From UBA6522 sp965262365 (GTDB taxonomy: Bacteria > Pseudomonadota > Gammaproteobacteria > Steroidobacterales > Rariloculaceae): a stretch of 64,000 nucleotides of DNA. Where the stretch lies: positions 3,286,001 to 3,350,000 of the forward strand of contig OZ253541.1 of the NCBI GenBank assembly GCA_965262365.1. The letters run 5' to 3'. Shown piece after piece: positions 51,799-61,329 of the stretch (within the stretch, counting starts at the first letter, position 1; every line of letters begins with the position of its first letter). The position numbers and the translations under genes were made by a program. The notes below the pieces were generated by a model, which saw only the letters and a program-made list of their open reading frames with translations, ran no database searches and was not told the DNA's origin.

Positions 51799-53583
51799 CT
51801 AAACCATGATTTCCTGATCTGGAACGTAGTGATTCGTCTTGCCGGCCACCTGCTCCAGGACACCGTCGGCGATGTGATGGGGCATGAACGGCTCGCCATC
51901 GTACTTGCGGATGTGGCCGTCGACGCTGAGCCCCGTCTCACTTCGCATATACCGATAGAACTGCCCGGAAAAGCTGTTCTCGACGATGATCGTTCGCTTC
52001 GCCCCGTTCACGGCGTCGGTGACGGCCTGAGAATGAAACGGGACGATCCAGCGAACGGCGAGCTGATTGGCGGTGACGCCCTTCTCGGCGAGCTGCTCGA
52101 TCGCTTCCTTGATCACCCCCTCGGTCGAGCCCCAACCGATCAGCGTGACGTCCGCATCGGCGGGACCTGCAAGCTCGGGCGCGGGAATCTGCTCCACCAG
52201 GTTCTCGATCTTGCGGGCGCGCTTCTCCACCATTCGGCGTCGCTTGTGCGGATTGGTGAACTCGTCGCTGATGAGCACGCCGTCCTGATCGTGTTCGTCG
52301 GTGGCGACCACGTGAGCGTACCCGGGGATCCCCGGAAGCGCTCGCGGGGAGACACCGCTCTCGGTGTCCTCGTAACGAAGGTATTCGCCGCTGGGAGCGG
52401 CTCCGTTGGTAATGACGTCGCCGCGGTCGATCTCGGGATGCAGGTCGATTTCATCGGGATCGGCGCTGAACGTGCCCTCCGAGATCAACAGGTCCGAAAT
52501 GACGATGCCCGGACACTGGTATCTCTCGCAGTGGTTGAAGATTTCCGGGACGGAATTGAACGCGTCAAGCGCATCGGTCGGCGCCACGACCAAGCGTTCG
52601 AAGTCGCCCTGGCTGGCGCCGAGCACCTGCCAGAGGTCGCCCTGTTCGGTCTTGGTGGGGACGCCGGTGGACGGTCCGGCGCGCATCACGTTGATGAAAA
52701 CCACCGGGATTTCCATCATGGCGGCGGCACCCACCGCCTCGGTCATGAGCGCGAAGCCGCCGCCCGAAGTCGCGCACATGGAGCGGGCACCCACGTGGGC
52801 CGCGCCGATGGCCATGTTGGCCACGGCGATTTCGTCCTCGGCCTGACGGACCATGATGCCGAGGTTCCGCGCGTTGCTGGCCATCCAGTGCAGAATGCCG
52901 GTGGCCGGGCTCATGGGGTAGGCGGTGTAGAACCTGACCCCGGCAGCGGCGCCCCCCATCGCCAGCGCGTCGTTTCCGGTCCACAGCGCCAGGGGTTTCC
53001 CGCCGGAGGGCAGGGCTTGCGGCAGCGCCTCGAAATTCGCTGCCGCATAGTCGTAACCGGCGCGTGCCGCGGTGACGTTCTCGGTCACGACCGCCTCGCC
53101 CTTACGGCCGAACTGCAGCTTGAGTGCCGTCTCCAGGACTTCGAAGTCGAGCCCCATGAGGTAGGTGATCACACCCAGGGCGATGGTGTTCTGGATAACC
53201 TTGTTGCGGCTTCGATTGGACAGTTCCTTCACCGGCAAGGGACAGAGCTGCACGCCGTCGGCCGCCTCACCGGGCTTGATCTTGTCACTGTCGTAAATCA
53301 CCGTGCCGCCGTCGCCCAACAGTCTCAGGTGCCGATTCATGGTGTCCTGATTCAGGCACACCAACATGTCCAGGTGATCTCCGTGACTGTAGATTCTCTG
53401 GTCGCTCAGACGAATCGTCAGGTAGATGTGTCCGCCGCGAATGATGGACTGATAGGCGTTGTAGGCATTCAGCCAAAGGCCGCGGCGCGTAAACAAACGC
53501 GCGAGAATGCTGCCGGGGGTGGCAATACCCTGCCCGGCCGCACCTCCGATGGCGAGCGAAAACTCAAATTGCCCTGAACTCAT
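51799..53583 (-). CDS. korA: 2-oxoacid:ferredoxin oxidoreductase, fused gamma-alpha subunit (KorA)
   Basis: 594 residues. The N-terminal gamma domain begins LAIGGAAGQGIATPGSILAR; the alpha domain begins near residue 195, with FYTAYPMSPATGILHW, QAEDEIAVANMAIGAAHVGA and SGGGFALMTEA. The gamma-alpha fusion is the common two-subunit KorAB design. It may work in a TCA-cycle variant replacing or supplementing 2-oxoglutarate dehydrogenase. The substrate is inferred from the family. Confidence 0.93.
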   Translation of the reverse strand: MSSGQFEFSLAIGGAAGQGIATPGSILARLFTRRGLWLNAYNAYQSIIRGGHIYLTIRLSDQRIYSHGDHLDMLVCLNQDTMNRHLRLLGDGGTVIYDSDKIKPGEAADGVQLCPLPVKELSNRSRNKVIQNTIALGVITYLMGLDFEVLETALKLQFGRKGEAVVTENVTAARAGYDYAAANFEALPQALPSGGKPLALWTGNDALAMGGAAAGVRFYTAYPMSPATGILHWMASNARNLGIMVRQAEDEIAVANMAIGAAHVGARSMCATSGGGFALMTEAVGAAAMMEIPVVFINVMRAGPSTGVPTKTEQGDLWQVLGASQGDFERLVVAPTDALDAFNSVPEIFNHCERYQCPGIVISDLLISEGTFSADPDEIDLHPEIDRGDVITNGAAPSGEYLRYEDTESGVSPRALPGIPGYAHVVATDEHDQDGVLISDEFTNPHKRRRMVEKRARKIENLVEQIPAPELAGPADADVTLIGWGSTEGVIKEAIEQLAEKGVTANQLAVRWIVPFHSQAVTDAVNGAKRTIIVENSFSGQFYRYMRSETGLSVDGHIRKYDGEPFMPHHIADGVLEQVAGKTNHYVPDQEIMV

Positions 53584-53788
53584 GACAAAAGCTGCTCCGT
53601 TTCGTGCTGGGTCAACGGCGCCGCCGCAACCGGAATTTTTACTTCCGCATGGGATTCCAGCGGAAGCGCGCTATTTTACACTGTCAGCGTCAGCGTTGTC
53701 GGCGCACAGGACACCCTTTGCCGCGAATTAATGTCAACTCCCGCTGCACGGCGTGCAATTCGGGGGACAGAAGAGTCAATTCGCCCTG

Positions 53789-54841
53789 TTAACGTCCCAA
53801 TTCCGGGTGTGTGCAGTTGTATTCGCGGGGAATCAGGTCGGAGGCCTGGAATGACCGCTCGTCGGTGATGGGCCCGGTGTAGTACAACGCATCCTCGGCC
53901 ATGATGGTCACATCGAAACTGTCCCCGGACTCCCCCAGGGTCAACCGTTCCACCGTGTGGAGCTGATTGCTGTGCGGCATTCCCGGATGCTGCGCGAGCA
54001 TGCCGGCTTCGTATCCGACAGTATCGATGACCAGGGTGGGGCCTTCGTACCAGCCGATCGAATGCCCCAGCACGCGATCCTCAATGTCCGCCGGATGCTC
54101 GTCCATACCCAGGTGAACCTCGCGCACGGCGTCCATCCATTCGTGCCGGATAACGACCCGGTCCTGCGTCTGCTCGATCCGGGTCAGGTCGTTGTTGCCC
54201 CAAAGGCGCCGGATGCTCACGGGACTGCAAGTCAGGGCGGGATCGTCCAACACCGGATCGTACTCGGCAAGAGCCTGGCGCCCGGCGTCGTTGAGCACCT
54301 GCGCGAGGCGGTTGGGGCCGCCGCGTTGCGGACCGCCGCCACCGCCACCACCGACGGAGCGCTGCCAGACTCGGCTGAAGTTGGGCACCCCCTCGGGCAG
54401 GGACACCGTGGCGACTTGCCGTTCGGCCGCCGGCGCATCGGGGTCGAAGGAGTCGTCCAGCGCGATGACGCGCCCGTCGGAAAATTCGGCGATATCGAAG
54501 TAGCACTCGGTCTCGTGCCGCCTTGCCGCGAATCCCCGAATGACGATTTCATCCCCGGGCCGAAACACGTCCCGGGTCCAGCCGCGCCTCATCAGGCCGT
54601 TTGAGCCAGCCATCTCACAGTCCCACGTCACCACGGACCCGTCCTCGCCGGCGACATCCACCAACAGTCGCGCATGAGGATTGATGAAGCGAAACATCTT
54701 GACCGTGCCGCTGACGGTGACGCCCACGTTGCGGTCGAAGTGATAGTCGTTGGAGTGGTGGGCGTGGGCGGAAACCGCGAGCAGGCCGGCCGCCAGAATC
54801 GTCACCATGCCGTCCGGCAGAATTCTTGCCGTTGTTTTCAT
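53789..54841 (-). CDS. Secreted DUF6152-GHSIG fusion protein
   Basis: 350 residues from the ATG with GGGAGGGAGA upstream. A signal peptide ends VSAHA and the mature end is HHSNDYHFD. The DUF6152 domain contains RFINPHARL, followed by a glycine stretch (eight Gly between residues of the linker) and a GHSIG domain: DDPALTCSPV, VLGHSIGWYEGPTLVIDTVG and the terminal EYNCTHP. The function is unknown. The architecture is the same as the genes at 31046 and 55848. Confidence 0.8.
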   Translation of the reverse strand: MKTTARILPDGMVTILAAGLLAVSAHAHHSNDYHFDRNVGVTVSGTVKMFRFINPHARLLVDVAGEDGSVVTWDCEMAGSNGLMRRGWTRDVFRPGDEIVIRGFAARRHETECYFDIAEFSDGRVIALDDSFDPDAPAAERQVATVSLPEGVPNFSRVWQRSVGGGGGGGPQRGGPNRLAQVLNDAGRQALAEYDPVLDDPALTCSPVSIRRLWGNNDLTRIEQTQDRVVIRHEWMDAVREVHLGMDEHPADIEDRVLGHSIGWYEGPTLVIDTVGYEAGMLAQHPGMPHSNQLHTVERLTLGESGDSFDVTIMAEDALYYTGPITDERSFQASDLIPREYNCTHPELGR

Positions 54842-55001
54842 CTGTTCTCCCTCCCAGCCGTCTTTCCGCGCGCTCGGTTTCAGTCGCTGTTTGTGGGATT
54901 CTAACTCAAGTGAGGCCGGCGTCGCCGCTGGCGTGGCCGTGCGGGCGATGATATGTTGAGCATGATCCAAAAAATGCGTTTCACCTCATGGAGTGCCTAG
55001 C

Positions 55002-55805
55002 ATGAATAGGTCCGACCTGGCTCGAATCATTGTCTCCGCAGCTATCGTTTCGCTCCTGCTGCCACGACTTGCCGGGGCGCAGAGCGTGTTCACTCATGCT
55101 CATTACCGGGTACCGGAGGGACAGCAGGCGGAGGCCGCCGAGTGGTACAACCGCGTGCTGGGCGGTGAGCCGGGTGAGATCGGTCCGGGTCCGGGCATCC
55201 GCCATTCAAACGGCTTTGTCGGCACCATGCCCAACGAGGACATGGCGGGGGACGGCGCGGTTAACGTCCTCGATCACGTTGGAATTTCCGTACCCGATGT
55301 ACAGGCTGCCGTGGACCTGATCCGGGAAATCGGCGGGGAGATACGCACCGAACCCCAGGTAGGCGTTACTGCACCGCTAATCGCCCATGTCACGGACCCC
55401 TGGGGCGGACGCTTCGAACTGCTGGAAGATCCCGAATATCCGGGTATCAACCACGCGCATATCTTCGCCTCGGACGCGGACACGACACGGGATTGGTTCC
55501 TGCAGGTATTCGGCGGTGAATTGAACGAAGAACGCGGTCAGGGCCGTTTCCACACGATTCTCTACGACAACGTCTGGGTCCATGTCACCCAGGCCGCCGA
55601 CGATGATCCGCGGATGTCGAGCCGGTTTCGTGCCGCCGACCACATCGGTTTCAGGGTGCCGTCGCTGGACGCCTTCCGCGAGACGCTGCGGGCGTCGGGC
55701 TACGAGCCCTACCTCGAACGCCCGAATCCCCCCGGGGCCGATCTGATGTTCTTTGAGGGCCCCGACGGGTTGCACGTCGAGATGACGGAGCCGTCGTCGC
55801 CCTAG
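55002..55805 (+). CDS. Exported VOC (glyoxalase/bleomycin resistance) family protein
   Basis: 267 residues with a signal peptide ending at LAGAQSV. It has two VOC modules, one per half: INVLDHVGISVPDVQAAVDL-like and NHAHIFASDADTTRDWFLQV, with C-terminal DHIGFRVPSLDAFRETL and GPDGLHVEMTEP. Metal ligands are plausibly the His and Glu at module ends. Export is unusual for VOC enzymes, which are mostly cytosolic. GGAG lies 10 nt upstream of the ATG. It is followed by a DUF6152 gene and a cupin gene on the same strand. Confidence 0.82.
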   Translation: MNRSDLARIIVSAAIVSLLLPRLAGAQSVFTHAHYRVPEGQQAEAAEWYNRVLGGEPGEIGPGPGIRHSNGFVGTMPNEDMAGDGAVNVLDHVGISVPDVQAAVDLIREIGGEIRTEPQVGVTAPLIAHVTDPWGGRFELLEDPEYPGINHAHIFASDADTTRDWFLQVFGGELNEERGQGRFHTILYDNVWVHVTQAADDDPRMSSRFRAADHIGFRVPSLDAFRETLRASGYEPYLERPNPPGADLMFFEGPDGLHVEMTEPSSP

Positions 55806-55847
55806 CATCCCTCGGCTCCAGGCAAGCACGCACTTGGGAGACGCTCG

Positions 55848-56963
55848 ATGAAAGCCAAACGCACATTTTTTTGCGCCGCCGCGGGCACAGCGTGCCTCGG
55901 CGTCCTCGCCCATGCTCACCACTCCCGAGGGAATTTCGACCTGGAGGATGTCGTCGAACTCAACGGTGTCGTTACCGAGTACACGTGGCGAAATCCCCAT
56001 ACCTTCGTGACACTGGAAATCGAGAATGACGCCGGCGAACCGGAGGAATGGCTGCTGGAGTTGAACTCCATCGCGGTTCTCACCGGCACGGGTTGGGACC
56101 GCAACACCCTCAGTGTCGGCGACCGGGTCACGGTTTTCGGCAACCCCGACAACGACCGATCCAAGAAATTCTTTTTCTCCAACTACTTCGTGCTGCCCGA
56201 CGGCAGCCGCATGGTCTCGGCTCCGAACTACTCCCGCGGCGTACCCATCCAGCGGCCGCCGCCGCGGGAACTGGACACGACCGCAAGCTCCGCCGACTTC
56301 ACCGGGATCTGGCGGCGGGAAGGCGGCTTCGGCGGCATGGGCATGGGAATGGGAATGGGAGGAGGCGGAGCACCGGCGGCCGCACCTCCACCGGCAGGCG
56401 CCGCCATCTCCCTCGGCAACCAGACGCGTGCCATGGGTCTGCCTGTCACGCCAAGGGGCCAGGCGGAGTTGGACAACTGGGACGTGCGAGACAACCCCTG
56501 GTTCCGCTGCGAGACGAGAACGCTTCCCGGCGTCATCAACGGCACTCAGGAAATTCTCCGGCCGGCGGATGATCGAATCGCGTTTCGCTACGAAATCCTC
56601 GACGTCGAGCGTACCGTGCACCTCGATCTGACCGGCCATCCCTCGGACGTCGAGCCCTCCCACCTGGGTCATTCCATCGGCTGGTTCGAGGATGAAAGCC
56701 TGGTGGTGGATACGGCATTGTTCACGCCAGCGGACTGGGGCGTCGGCGCCGGCGTCTCGTCCAGTGACCTCAAGCACGTGATCGAACGCTATTCGTTGCT
56801 CGACGGCGGCAGACGAATGCAGGTCGAATATACCTTTGAGGATCCGGTCTTCCTGACGGAACCGGTGACCATGTCAGCGAGCTTTTTTGTCGATCCCGGA
56901 TACCCGTGGGAGGAATACGGCTGCGATCCCAATGCCAGCAGCCGGCATCTGGATGTCGAATAG
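55848..56963 (+). CDS. Secreted DUF6152-GHSIG fusion protein
   Basis: 371 residues. A signal peptide ends VLAHA and the mature end is HHSRGNFDL. DUF6152 domain with YTWRNPHTFV; then a Met/Gly-rich linker (GGMGMGMGMGGGG) that might itself bind copper; then the GHSIG domain with WFRCETRT, HLGHSIGWFEDESLVVDTAL and EEYGCDPN. The function is unknown. It lies 42 nt after the exported VOC gene and 24 nt before the cupin gene, making a probable three-gene operon of exported proteins. Confidence 0.8.
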   Translation: MKAKRTFFCAAAGTACLGVLAHAHHSRGNFDLEDVVELNGVVTEYTWRNPHTFVTLEIENDAGEPEEWLLELNSIAVLTGTGWDRNTLSVGDRVTVFGNPDNDRSKKFFFSNYFVLPDGSRMVSAPNYSRGVPIQRPPPRELDTTASSADFTGIWRREGGFGGMGMGMGMGGGGAPAAAPPPAGAAISLGNQTRAMGLPVTPRGQAELDNWDVRDNPWFRCETRTLPGVINGTQEILRPADDRIAFRYEILDVERTVHLDLTGHPSDVEPSHLGHSIGWFEDESLVVDTALFTPADWGVGAGVSSSDLKHVIERYSLLDGGRRMQVEYTFEDPVFLTEPVTMSASFFVDPGYPWEEYGCDPNASSRHLDVE

Positions 56964-56987
56964 CCATTTGATAAAGGGAGAAAAACA

Positions 56988-57422
56988 ATGACACGATTTT
57001 GGACAATGGCAGTGGCACTGGCGTTGACGCCGCTACTGCTTGCGCAGGATTCCGACGAAGGCTTCGTGCGCCTGACGCCGGAGCAGATGGATTGGACGAT
57101 TCGGGAAGACGGGTCCGGGTTCGTCATCCTGCAAGGCAATCCCGATGCCGAAGGAATCTACATTCAACGCCTCATATTCCCCCCGGGCAGGTTTTCCGCG
57201 CCTCACTACCATGATCAGGACCGCTTCGTTACGGTGATTTCGGGTGTCTGGCATACCGGAACCGGCCCCAGCGGCGACCGCGACGACACCGTACCCCTGC
57301 CTGCCGGCAGCTACATGATGCATCCGGCCGGAGCCGTTCATTACGACGGCGCCAAGGAAGAGGCCGTAGTCGTTGAAATCCGGGGCATGGGCCCGGTGGA
57401 GACGATCTTCGTCGAGGAGTGA
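56988..57422 (+). CDS. Exported single-domain cupin
   Basis: 144 residues with a signal peptide ending near LLAQDSD. The cupin motif 1 is FSAPHYHDQDRFVTVISGVW, with two His and a downstream acid; motif 2 is PAGSYMMHPAGAVHYDGAK, with two more His. It probably binds a metal and may be an oxygenase or isomerase; the substrate is unknown. GGGAGAAAAACA precedes the ATG. Confidence 0.85.
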   Translation: MTRFWTMAVALALTPLLLAQDSDEGFVRLTPEQMDWTIREDGSGFVILQGNPDAEGIYIQRLIFPPGRFSAPHYHDQDRFVTVISGVWHTGTGPSGDRDDTVPLPAGSYMMHPAGAVHYDGAKEEAVVVEIRGMGPVETIFVEE

Positions 57423-57431
57423 GCCGGGCTT

Positions 57432-57566
57432 TCAGCTCCCGCCGGAATAGACCCGGACGAAGTCGACTACCATTGAAACGGGAACCTGCGTTGCCGCGTC
57501 CGTGACGCACATCAGGCCCATCAATGTTGACCACGTCCATGACTCGAGCCAGCGAGCGGTTTCGGG
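57432..57566 (-). pseudogene. C-terminal remnant of a glycoside hydrolase family 16-like gene
   Basis: A minus-strand stretch between two stops ends with VPVSMVVDFVRVYSGGS and a stop. The MxVDFVRVY ending is typical of the last strand of GH16 laminarinase/agarase-type enzymes. The other parts of the domain and the start codon are absent. This 290-bp gap otherwise holds nothing I can name. Confidence 0.4.
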
Positions 57567-57712
57567 CTACACGCCGCTAAGAAACCAAGGGAATTTGTCT
57601 ATTCCGCAAACGCGTAACTTATGCGTCTTCGGTATTGAAGCATGAATACTTGGTCGTTCCGCTTCAGCTGAACCTGGCGTACTGTCGCGTTCCCCAAGAA
57701 ACACCTGCCACG

Positions 57713-58480
57713 ATGAGCGCTGTAGCGACAGACCTTTTTCCAAGCAACCGTCTATCGGTTGCATACGAGCACGAGAGCCAAGAGGCCGCCCTCGCCTATT
57801 GCGAGCAGGCGTTTTCCCGTATGACGGCTGAGGAGCGAGTGCAATGGTCGCTGGAACGACTACCGGACAACCACGTCCTCAGTTCGAGTTTCGGCGCCCA
57901 GGCGGCTGTGTCGCTGCATCTGCTCACGCAGGCCGCCCCCGGGATTCCTGTGATCCTGGTGGACACGGGCTACCTGTTTCCCGAAACGTACCAGTACGTG
58001 GATCAGCTCAGCGAACGGCTGAACCTGAATATCAAGGTCTATCGCAGCGGACTATCGACCGCCTGGCAGGAGGCCCGTTTCGGCAGACGGTGGGAACAGG
58101 GACTCGAGGGAATCGAAGCCTACAACCAGGCCAACAAGGTGGAACCCATGCGCCGCGCCTTGCGAGAGTTGCGGGCCGGTACGTGGTTCGCGGGCCTGCG
58201 GCGCCGCCAAACCTGTTCGCGCGGGAACACTCTCTTTCTGGAAATCGCCGGCGAGCGCTGGAAGGTCCATCCCATCGCCGACTGGACCGACCGCGACGTG
58301 GGTCGCTACCTCCGCAAACATGACCTCCCCTATCACCCGCTGTGGGCGAAAGGCTACGTATCCATCGGCGATCGGCATTCAACACGTCCGGTCCACGAGG
58401 TCGCGCACATGGACGAGACCCGATTTCACGGACTGAAGCGCGAGTGCGGCCTCCACGAAATCGATCTGTCGATGGTCTAG
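57713..58480 (+). CDS. cysH: Phosphoadenylyl-sulfate (PAPS) reductase
   Basis: 255 residues. The PP-loop-like opening is LSSSFGAQAAVSLHLL, then PVILVDTGYLFPETYQYVD, GLRRRQTCSRGN and the catalytic C-terminal RECGLH. It lacks the CC...CxxC iron-sulfur cysteines of APS reductases, so PAPS is the expected substrate. It reduces PAPS to sulfite with thioredoxin. The ATG at the family-consistent position is chosen over an open frame 78 nt longer. Confidence 0.93.
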   Translation: MSAVATDLFPSNRLSVAYEHESQEAALAYCEQAFSRMTAEERVQWSLERLPDNHVLSSSFGAQAAVSLHLLTQAAPGIPVILVDTGYLFPETYQYVDQLSERLNLNIKVYRSGLSTAWQEARFGRRWEQGLEGIEAYNQANKVEPMRRALRELRAGTWFAGLRRRQTCSRGNTLFLEIAGERWKVHPIADWTDRDVGRYLRKHDLPYHPLWAKGYVSIGDRHSTRPVHEVAHMDETRFHGLKRECGLHEIDLSMV

Positions 58481-58658
58481 AGGCTCTGATTGGCGGATTC
58501 TCAGGGCGCTGGCCGTAAATCAGCCCCCTTTCGGTCGATCCGACCGGCAACAACCCATCGTTTCGCAGTTGCAGGTTAACTTGTACCGGGCGAATCCCTT
58601 ATAGTTTCTGCAAACGACACCGGCACAGGCCGCGTCGCAAGGAACAAGCAAAGGAACG

Positions 58659-59060
58659 ATGGAGATGACCTGCTTGGTAACCCAGGTACCAGCTGCGGCG
58701 CCAGCCGAATCCCTGGCTCATTTTGAAGCCCGGCTGCGATTCGAGACCGACTGCTGGGATGTACATGAATCCCTCGCGAGCGGTGCCGCAGACTTTGTGC
58801 TGCTGGACGTTCGCTCGCCCGAGGCCTTTGCCAACGGCCACGTCGACGGCGCGGTCAACCTGCCGCACCGATTGATCACCGAGGAACGAATGCAAACGAT
58901 TCAGCAGGACTCGAACTTCGTTGTCTATTGCGCCGGGCCGCATTGCAATGGCGCCAACAAGGCGGCGGTCCGCCTGGCCCGGCTTGGATACCCGGTGAAA
59001 GAAATGATCGGCGGCGTCACGGGCTGGCTGGATGAGGGTTTCAAGCTGGTGACCGGCTAG
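58659..59060 (+). CDS. Rhodanese-domain sulfurtransferase
   Basis: 133 residues, one rhodanese domain: FVLLDVRSPEAFANGHVDGA, then the active-site loop VYCAGPHCNGANKAA with the persulfide-forming Cys, and the C-terminal EMIGGVTGWLDEG. It transfers sulfane sulfur, and the surrounding genes suggest sulfur assimilation. Two ATGs 6 nt apart are possible; the second has the better spacing from AAGGAA. Confidence 0.88.
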   Translation: MEMTCLVTQVPAAAPAESLAHFEARLRFETDCWDVHESLASGAADFVLLDVRSPEAFANGHVDGAVNLPHRLITEERMQTIQQDSNFVVYCAGPHCNGANKAAVRLARLGYPVKEMIGGVTGWLDEGFKLVTG

Positions 59061-59088
59061 TCCGCAGCCGGGAGAGGAGATTTCTACC

Positions 59089-60102
59089 ATGACCGAAAAT
59101 ACACAACGCCTGATGGTCCTGCTGTCGATCGCGCCACTTGCGGTTCTTGCAAGCACGGCGGCGCAGTCCCAGCAACCCGTTCCCTACGTGCCTCCCACGC
59201 GTGTCACGTCTTCACAGGCGGATGCCTTCGACCAGCACCTGGAGGCCGCGCGCGCGAGCGCCGGGGCCGAGTGGCTCGGGGTTGTCGACCACATGTGCGC
59301 GCGAGGCGCGGTCGTTACGGGCAGCCCGAACGACCCGCTGATCGAGCCCGTACGGATCTTCGACAACGTCTACGCCATCGGCCGGACTTCGACCGTGGTC
59401 TACGTTATCGCTACGTCCGAGGGCCTGATGCTGATCGACTCCGGTTATGCGGATCAGTTGGACTCGGTCTTGCTACCGGGCATGGAGCAACTCGGGCTGG
59501 ACCCACAAGACATCCGGTACGTCGTCGTGCTTCACGGCCATGCTGATCACTATGGTGGTTCACCGCACTTGCAGGAGCGCTTCGACGCTCGTGTGGTTGC
59601 GTCCGAGGCGGATTGGGGATTGATGGAAGGGATCGACCCAAATGGTGGTTCGCCACGGCCACCCGCCCGGGACGTGGTGGCCAGGGAGGGCGAGGTCATC
59701 CGCCTGGGCGATGTCGGGGTGACACCCTTTCTGGTACCCGGGCATACGCCGGGCGCCATCAGCGTGGTGTTTCCCGTCCGGGACGGCGAAAACACGCACA
59801 CCGCGGCCGTGTTCGGCGGCACCGCGCTCACGGTGCCCCGGCTCGGCGATGCGCTGCCTCAATACCTCGAGTCCATCGACCGCTTTGCGGGCATCGCCAC
59901 GGACATGGGCGTGGACGTTGTGCTGCAAAATCATCCGCTGTTCGACGGCATGCCCGAGAAGCTGGAACGTTTGAAGTCCCGCGGTTCCGGGGACCCGCAT
60001 CCGTTCGTGCTTTCCGCCCCGGATTCCTATCGGCGCTTCCTGGAGACGCTGTCGCAATGCTCCCGGGCGCAAATGGCGGCTGCGTCGAGCAACGACGACT
60101 AG
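59089..60102 (+). CDS. Exported MBL-fold metallo-hydrolase (subclass B3-like)
   Basis: 337 residues with a signal peptide ending near AAQSQQP. Zinc ligands follow the B3 beta-lactamase pattern: HGHADHYGG, VPGHTPGAIS and the last His in LQNHPLFDG. It could act as a lactamase-like or lactonase-like enzyme, or on another ester or thiol substrate; activity against antibiotics is not shown by sequence. It starts 28 nt after the rhodanese gene on the same strand. Confidence 0.85.
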   Translation: MTENTQRLMVLLSIAPLAVLASTAAQSQQPVPYVPPTRVTSSQADAFDQHLEAARASAGAEWLGVVDHMCARGAVVTGSPNDPLIEPVRIFDNVYAIGRTSTVVYVIATSEGLMLIDSGYADQLDSVLLPGMEQLGLDPQDIRYVVVLHGHADHYGGSPHLQERFDARVVASEADWGLMEGIDPNGGSPRPPARDVVAREGEVIRLGDVGVTPFLVPGHTPGAISVVFPVRDGENTHTAAVFGGTALTVPRLGDALPQYLESIDRFAGIATDMGVDVVLQNHPLFDGMPEKLERLKSRGSGDPHPFVLSAPDSYRRFLETLSQCSRAQMAAASSNDD

Positions 60103-60168
60103 CAAGAATAGTTTGCCAGTCTTCCGCGCCGGGATGCGGAACCGGTCAGTGTCAGGCGAATTTCGTGC

Positions 60169-61179
60169 CTAGGCCGCGGCCGCCGTATCGTCCTGGCAAC
60201 CGCCGCGCACGGGCAGGATCACGTCGCCGATCAGGTCGTCTACCTGCGCCTGGCTCTCCAACGCCGCAGCCTCGCGAATGACGCGCCGGGAATAGCGCGG
60301 CGCGAAGAGGTGGATGAAGTCCACCATGTAGCCTCGCAACACCCGATCCCGCGGGAAGCCGAGCCAGGTGGTGATCCTCGGGAACAGCCCCTTGGCGTCG
60401 ATGGCCTTGAGATCTTCCTGATCCTTGCATTCGTAGGCCATGGAGGCGAGTACGCCGACACCCGTCCCCATCCGCACATAGGTCTTGATGACATCGGCAT
60501 CCCGCGCAGTGAACACCACGCGCGGATCGAGCTTCTGGTCGGCGAATGCGCGCTTGAACGAGGATTCGCCGGTCAGACTGAAAACATAGGTCACCAGCGG
60601 GTAGGCCACGAGGGTTGCCAAGTCCAGCGGTTTGTTGCTTCGGCTGAGCGGATGCTGCTTGGGCACCAGAACGATCCGGTGCCAGTGATAGATCGGCAAC
60701 AGCGTGAGGTCGGCGAACATGCTCTCGGCGCCGCTGGCGATGGAGAAATCCACCTGCTGGTTGGCGACCAGCTCGGCAATCTGCTCCGAGGTGCCCTGGT
60801 GCAACTCCAGGTTCACGCGCGGATACCGGCTGCGGAAAGCCTTGATGACCTGCGGCAGGACGTAACGCGCCTGTGTGTGCGTGGTGGCGATGGAGAGCGT
60901 CCCTTCCTGCTCCGCGGTGAGATCGCTGGCGAGACTGGAGATATTGTCCACCTCGCGCAGGATCTTGCGCGCCCGCTCGATGACCTGGTTCCCGGCCGGC
61001 GTGATCGCGGTGAGGCTCTTGCCCTTGCGCGTGAAGAGCTGCATGCCGAGCTCGGCTTCCAGTTGCTTCAACTGCTTGCTGATCCCCGGCTGGCTGGTGT
61101 AAAGGCGTTCGGCAGCGGAGGTGATGTTCAATCCGCTGTCGGCGATCCCGATCAGGTACTTGAGCTGTTTCAGGGTCAC
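60169..61179 (-). CDS. cysB: CysB-like LysR-family transcriptional regulator
   Basis: 336 residues. The N-terminal winged helix is LKQLKYLIGIADSGLNITSA with LYTSQPGISKQLKQLE, the CysB signature. The ligand domain holds TTHTQARYVLPQVIKAFRSR and FTARDADVIKTYVRMGTGVG, both typical of CysB/Cbl. It activates sulfur assimilation genes in response to acetylserine. GTG start has GGAG 6 nt upstream; the longer frame adds an unrelated leader. It is divergent from cysG. Confidence 0.93.
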   Translation of the reverse strand: MTLKQLKYLIGIADSGLNITSAAERLYTSQPGISKQLKQLEAELGMQLFTRKGKSLTAITPAGNQVIERARKILREVDNISSLASDLTAEQEGTLSIATTHTQARYVLPQVIKAFRSRYPRVNLELHQGTSEQIAELVANQQVDFSIASGAESMFADLTLLPIYHWHRIVLVPKQHPLSRSNKPLDLATLVAYPLVTYVFSLTGESSFKRAFADQKLDPRVVFTARDADVIKTYVRMGTGVGVLASMAYECKDQEDLKAIDAKGLFPRITTWLGFPRDRVLRGYMVDFIHLFAPRYSRRVIREAAALESQAQVDDLIGDVILPVRGGCQDDTAAAA

Positions 61180-61329
61180 TGGGGCTCCATGCAGTTGACC
61201 GCGTCCTCGCGGGATTCTATGCCGAATAGAAAAATCAGGCACCTACCGGTAAACTTGTAGCGTCATACTACCAGCAGGCGTGCATCTTGCCCGCAGTTAC
61301 CCGGCATACTTCCGTGCCGCCTTTGCATC

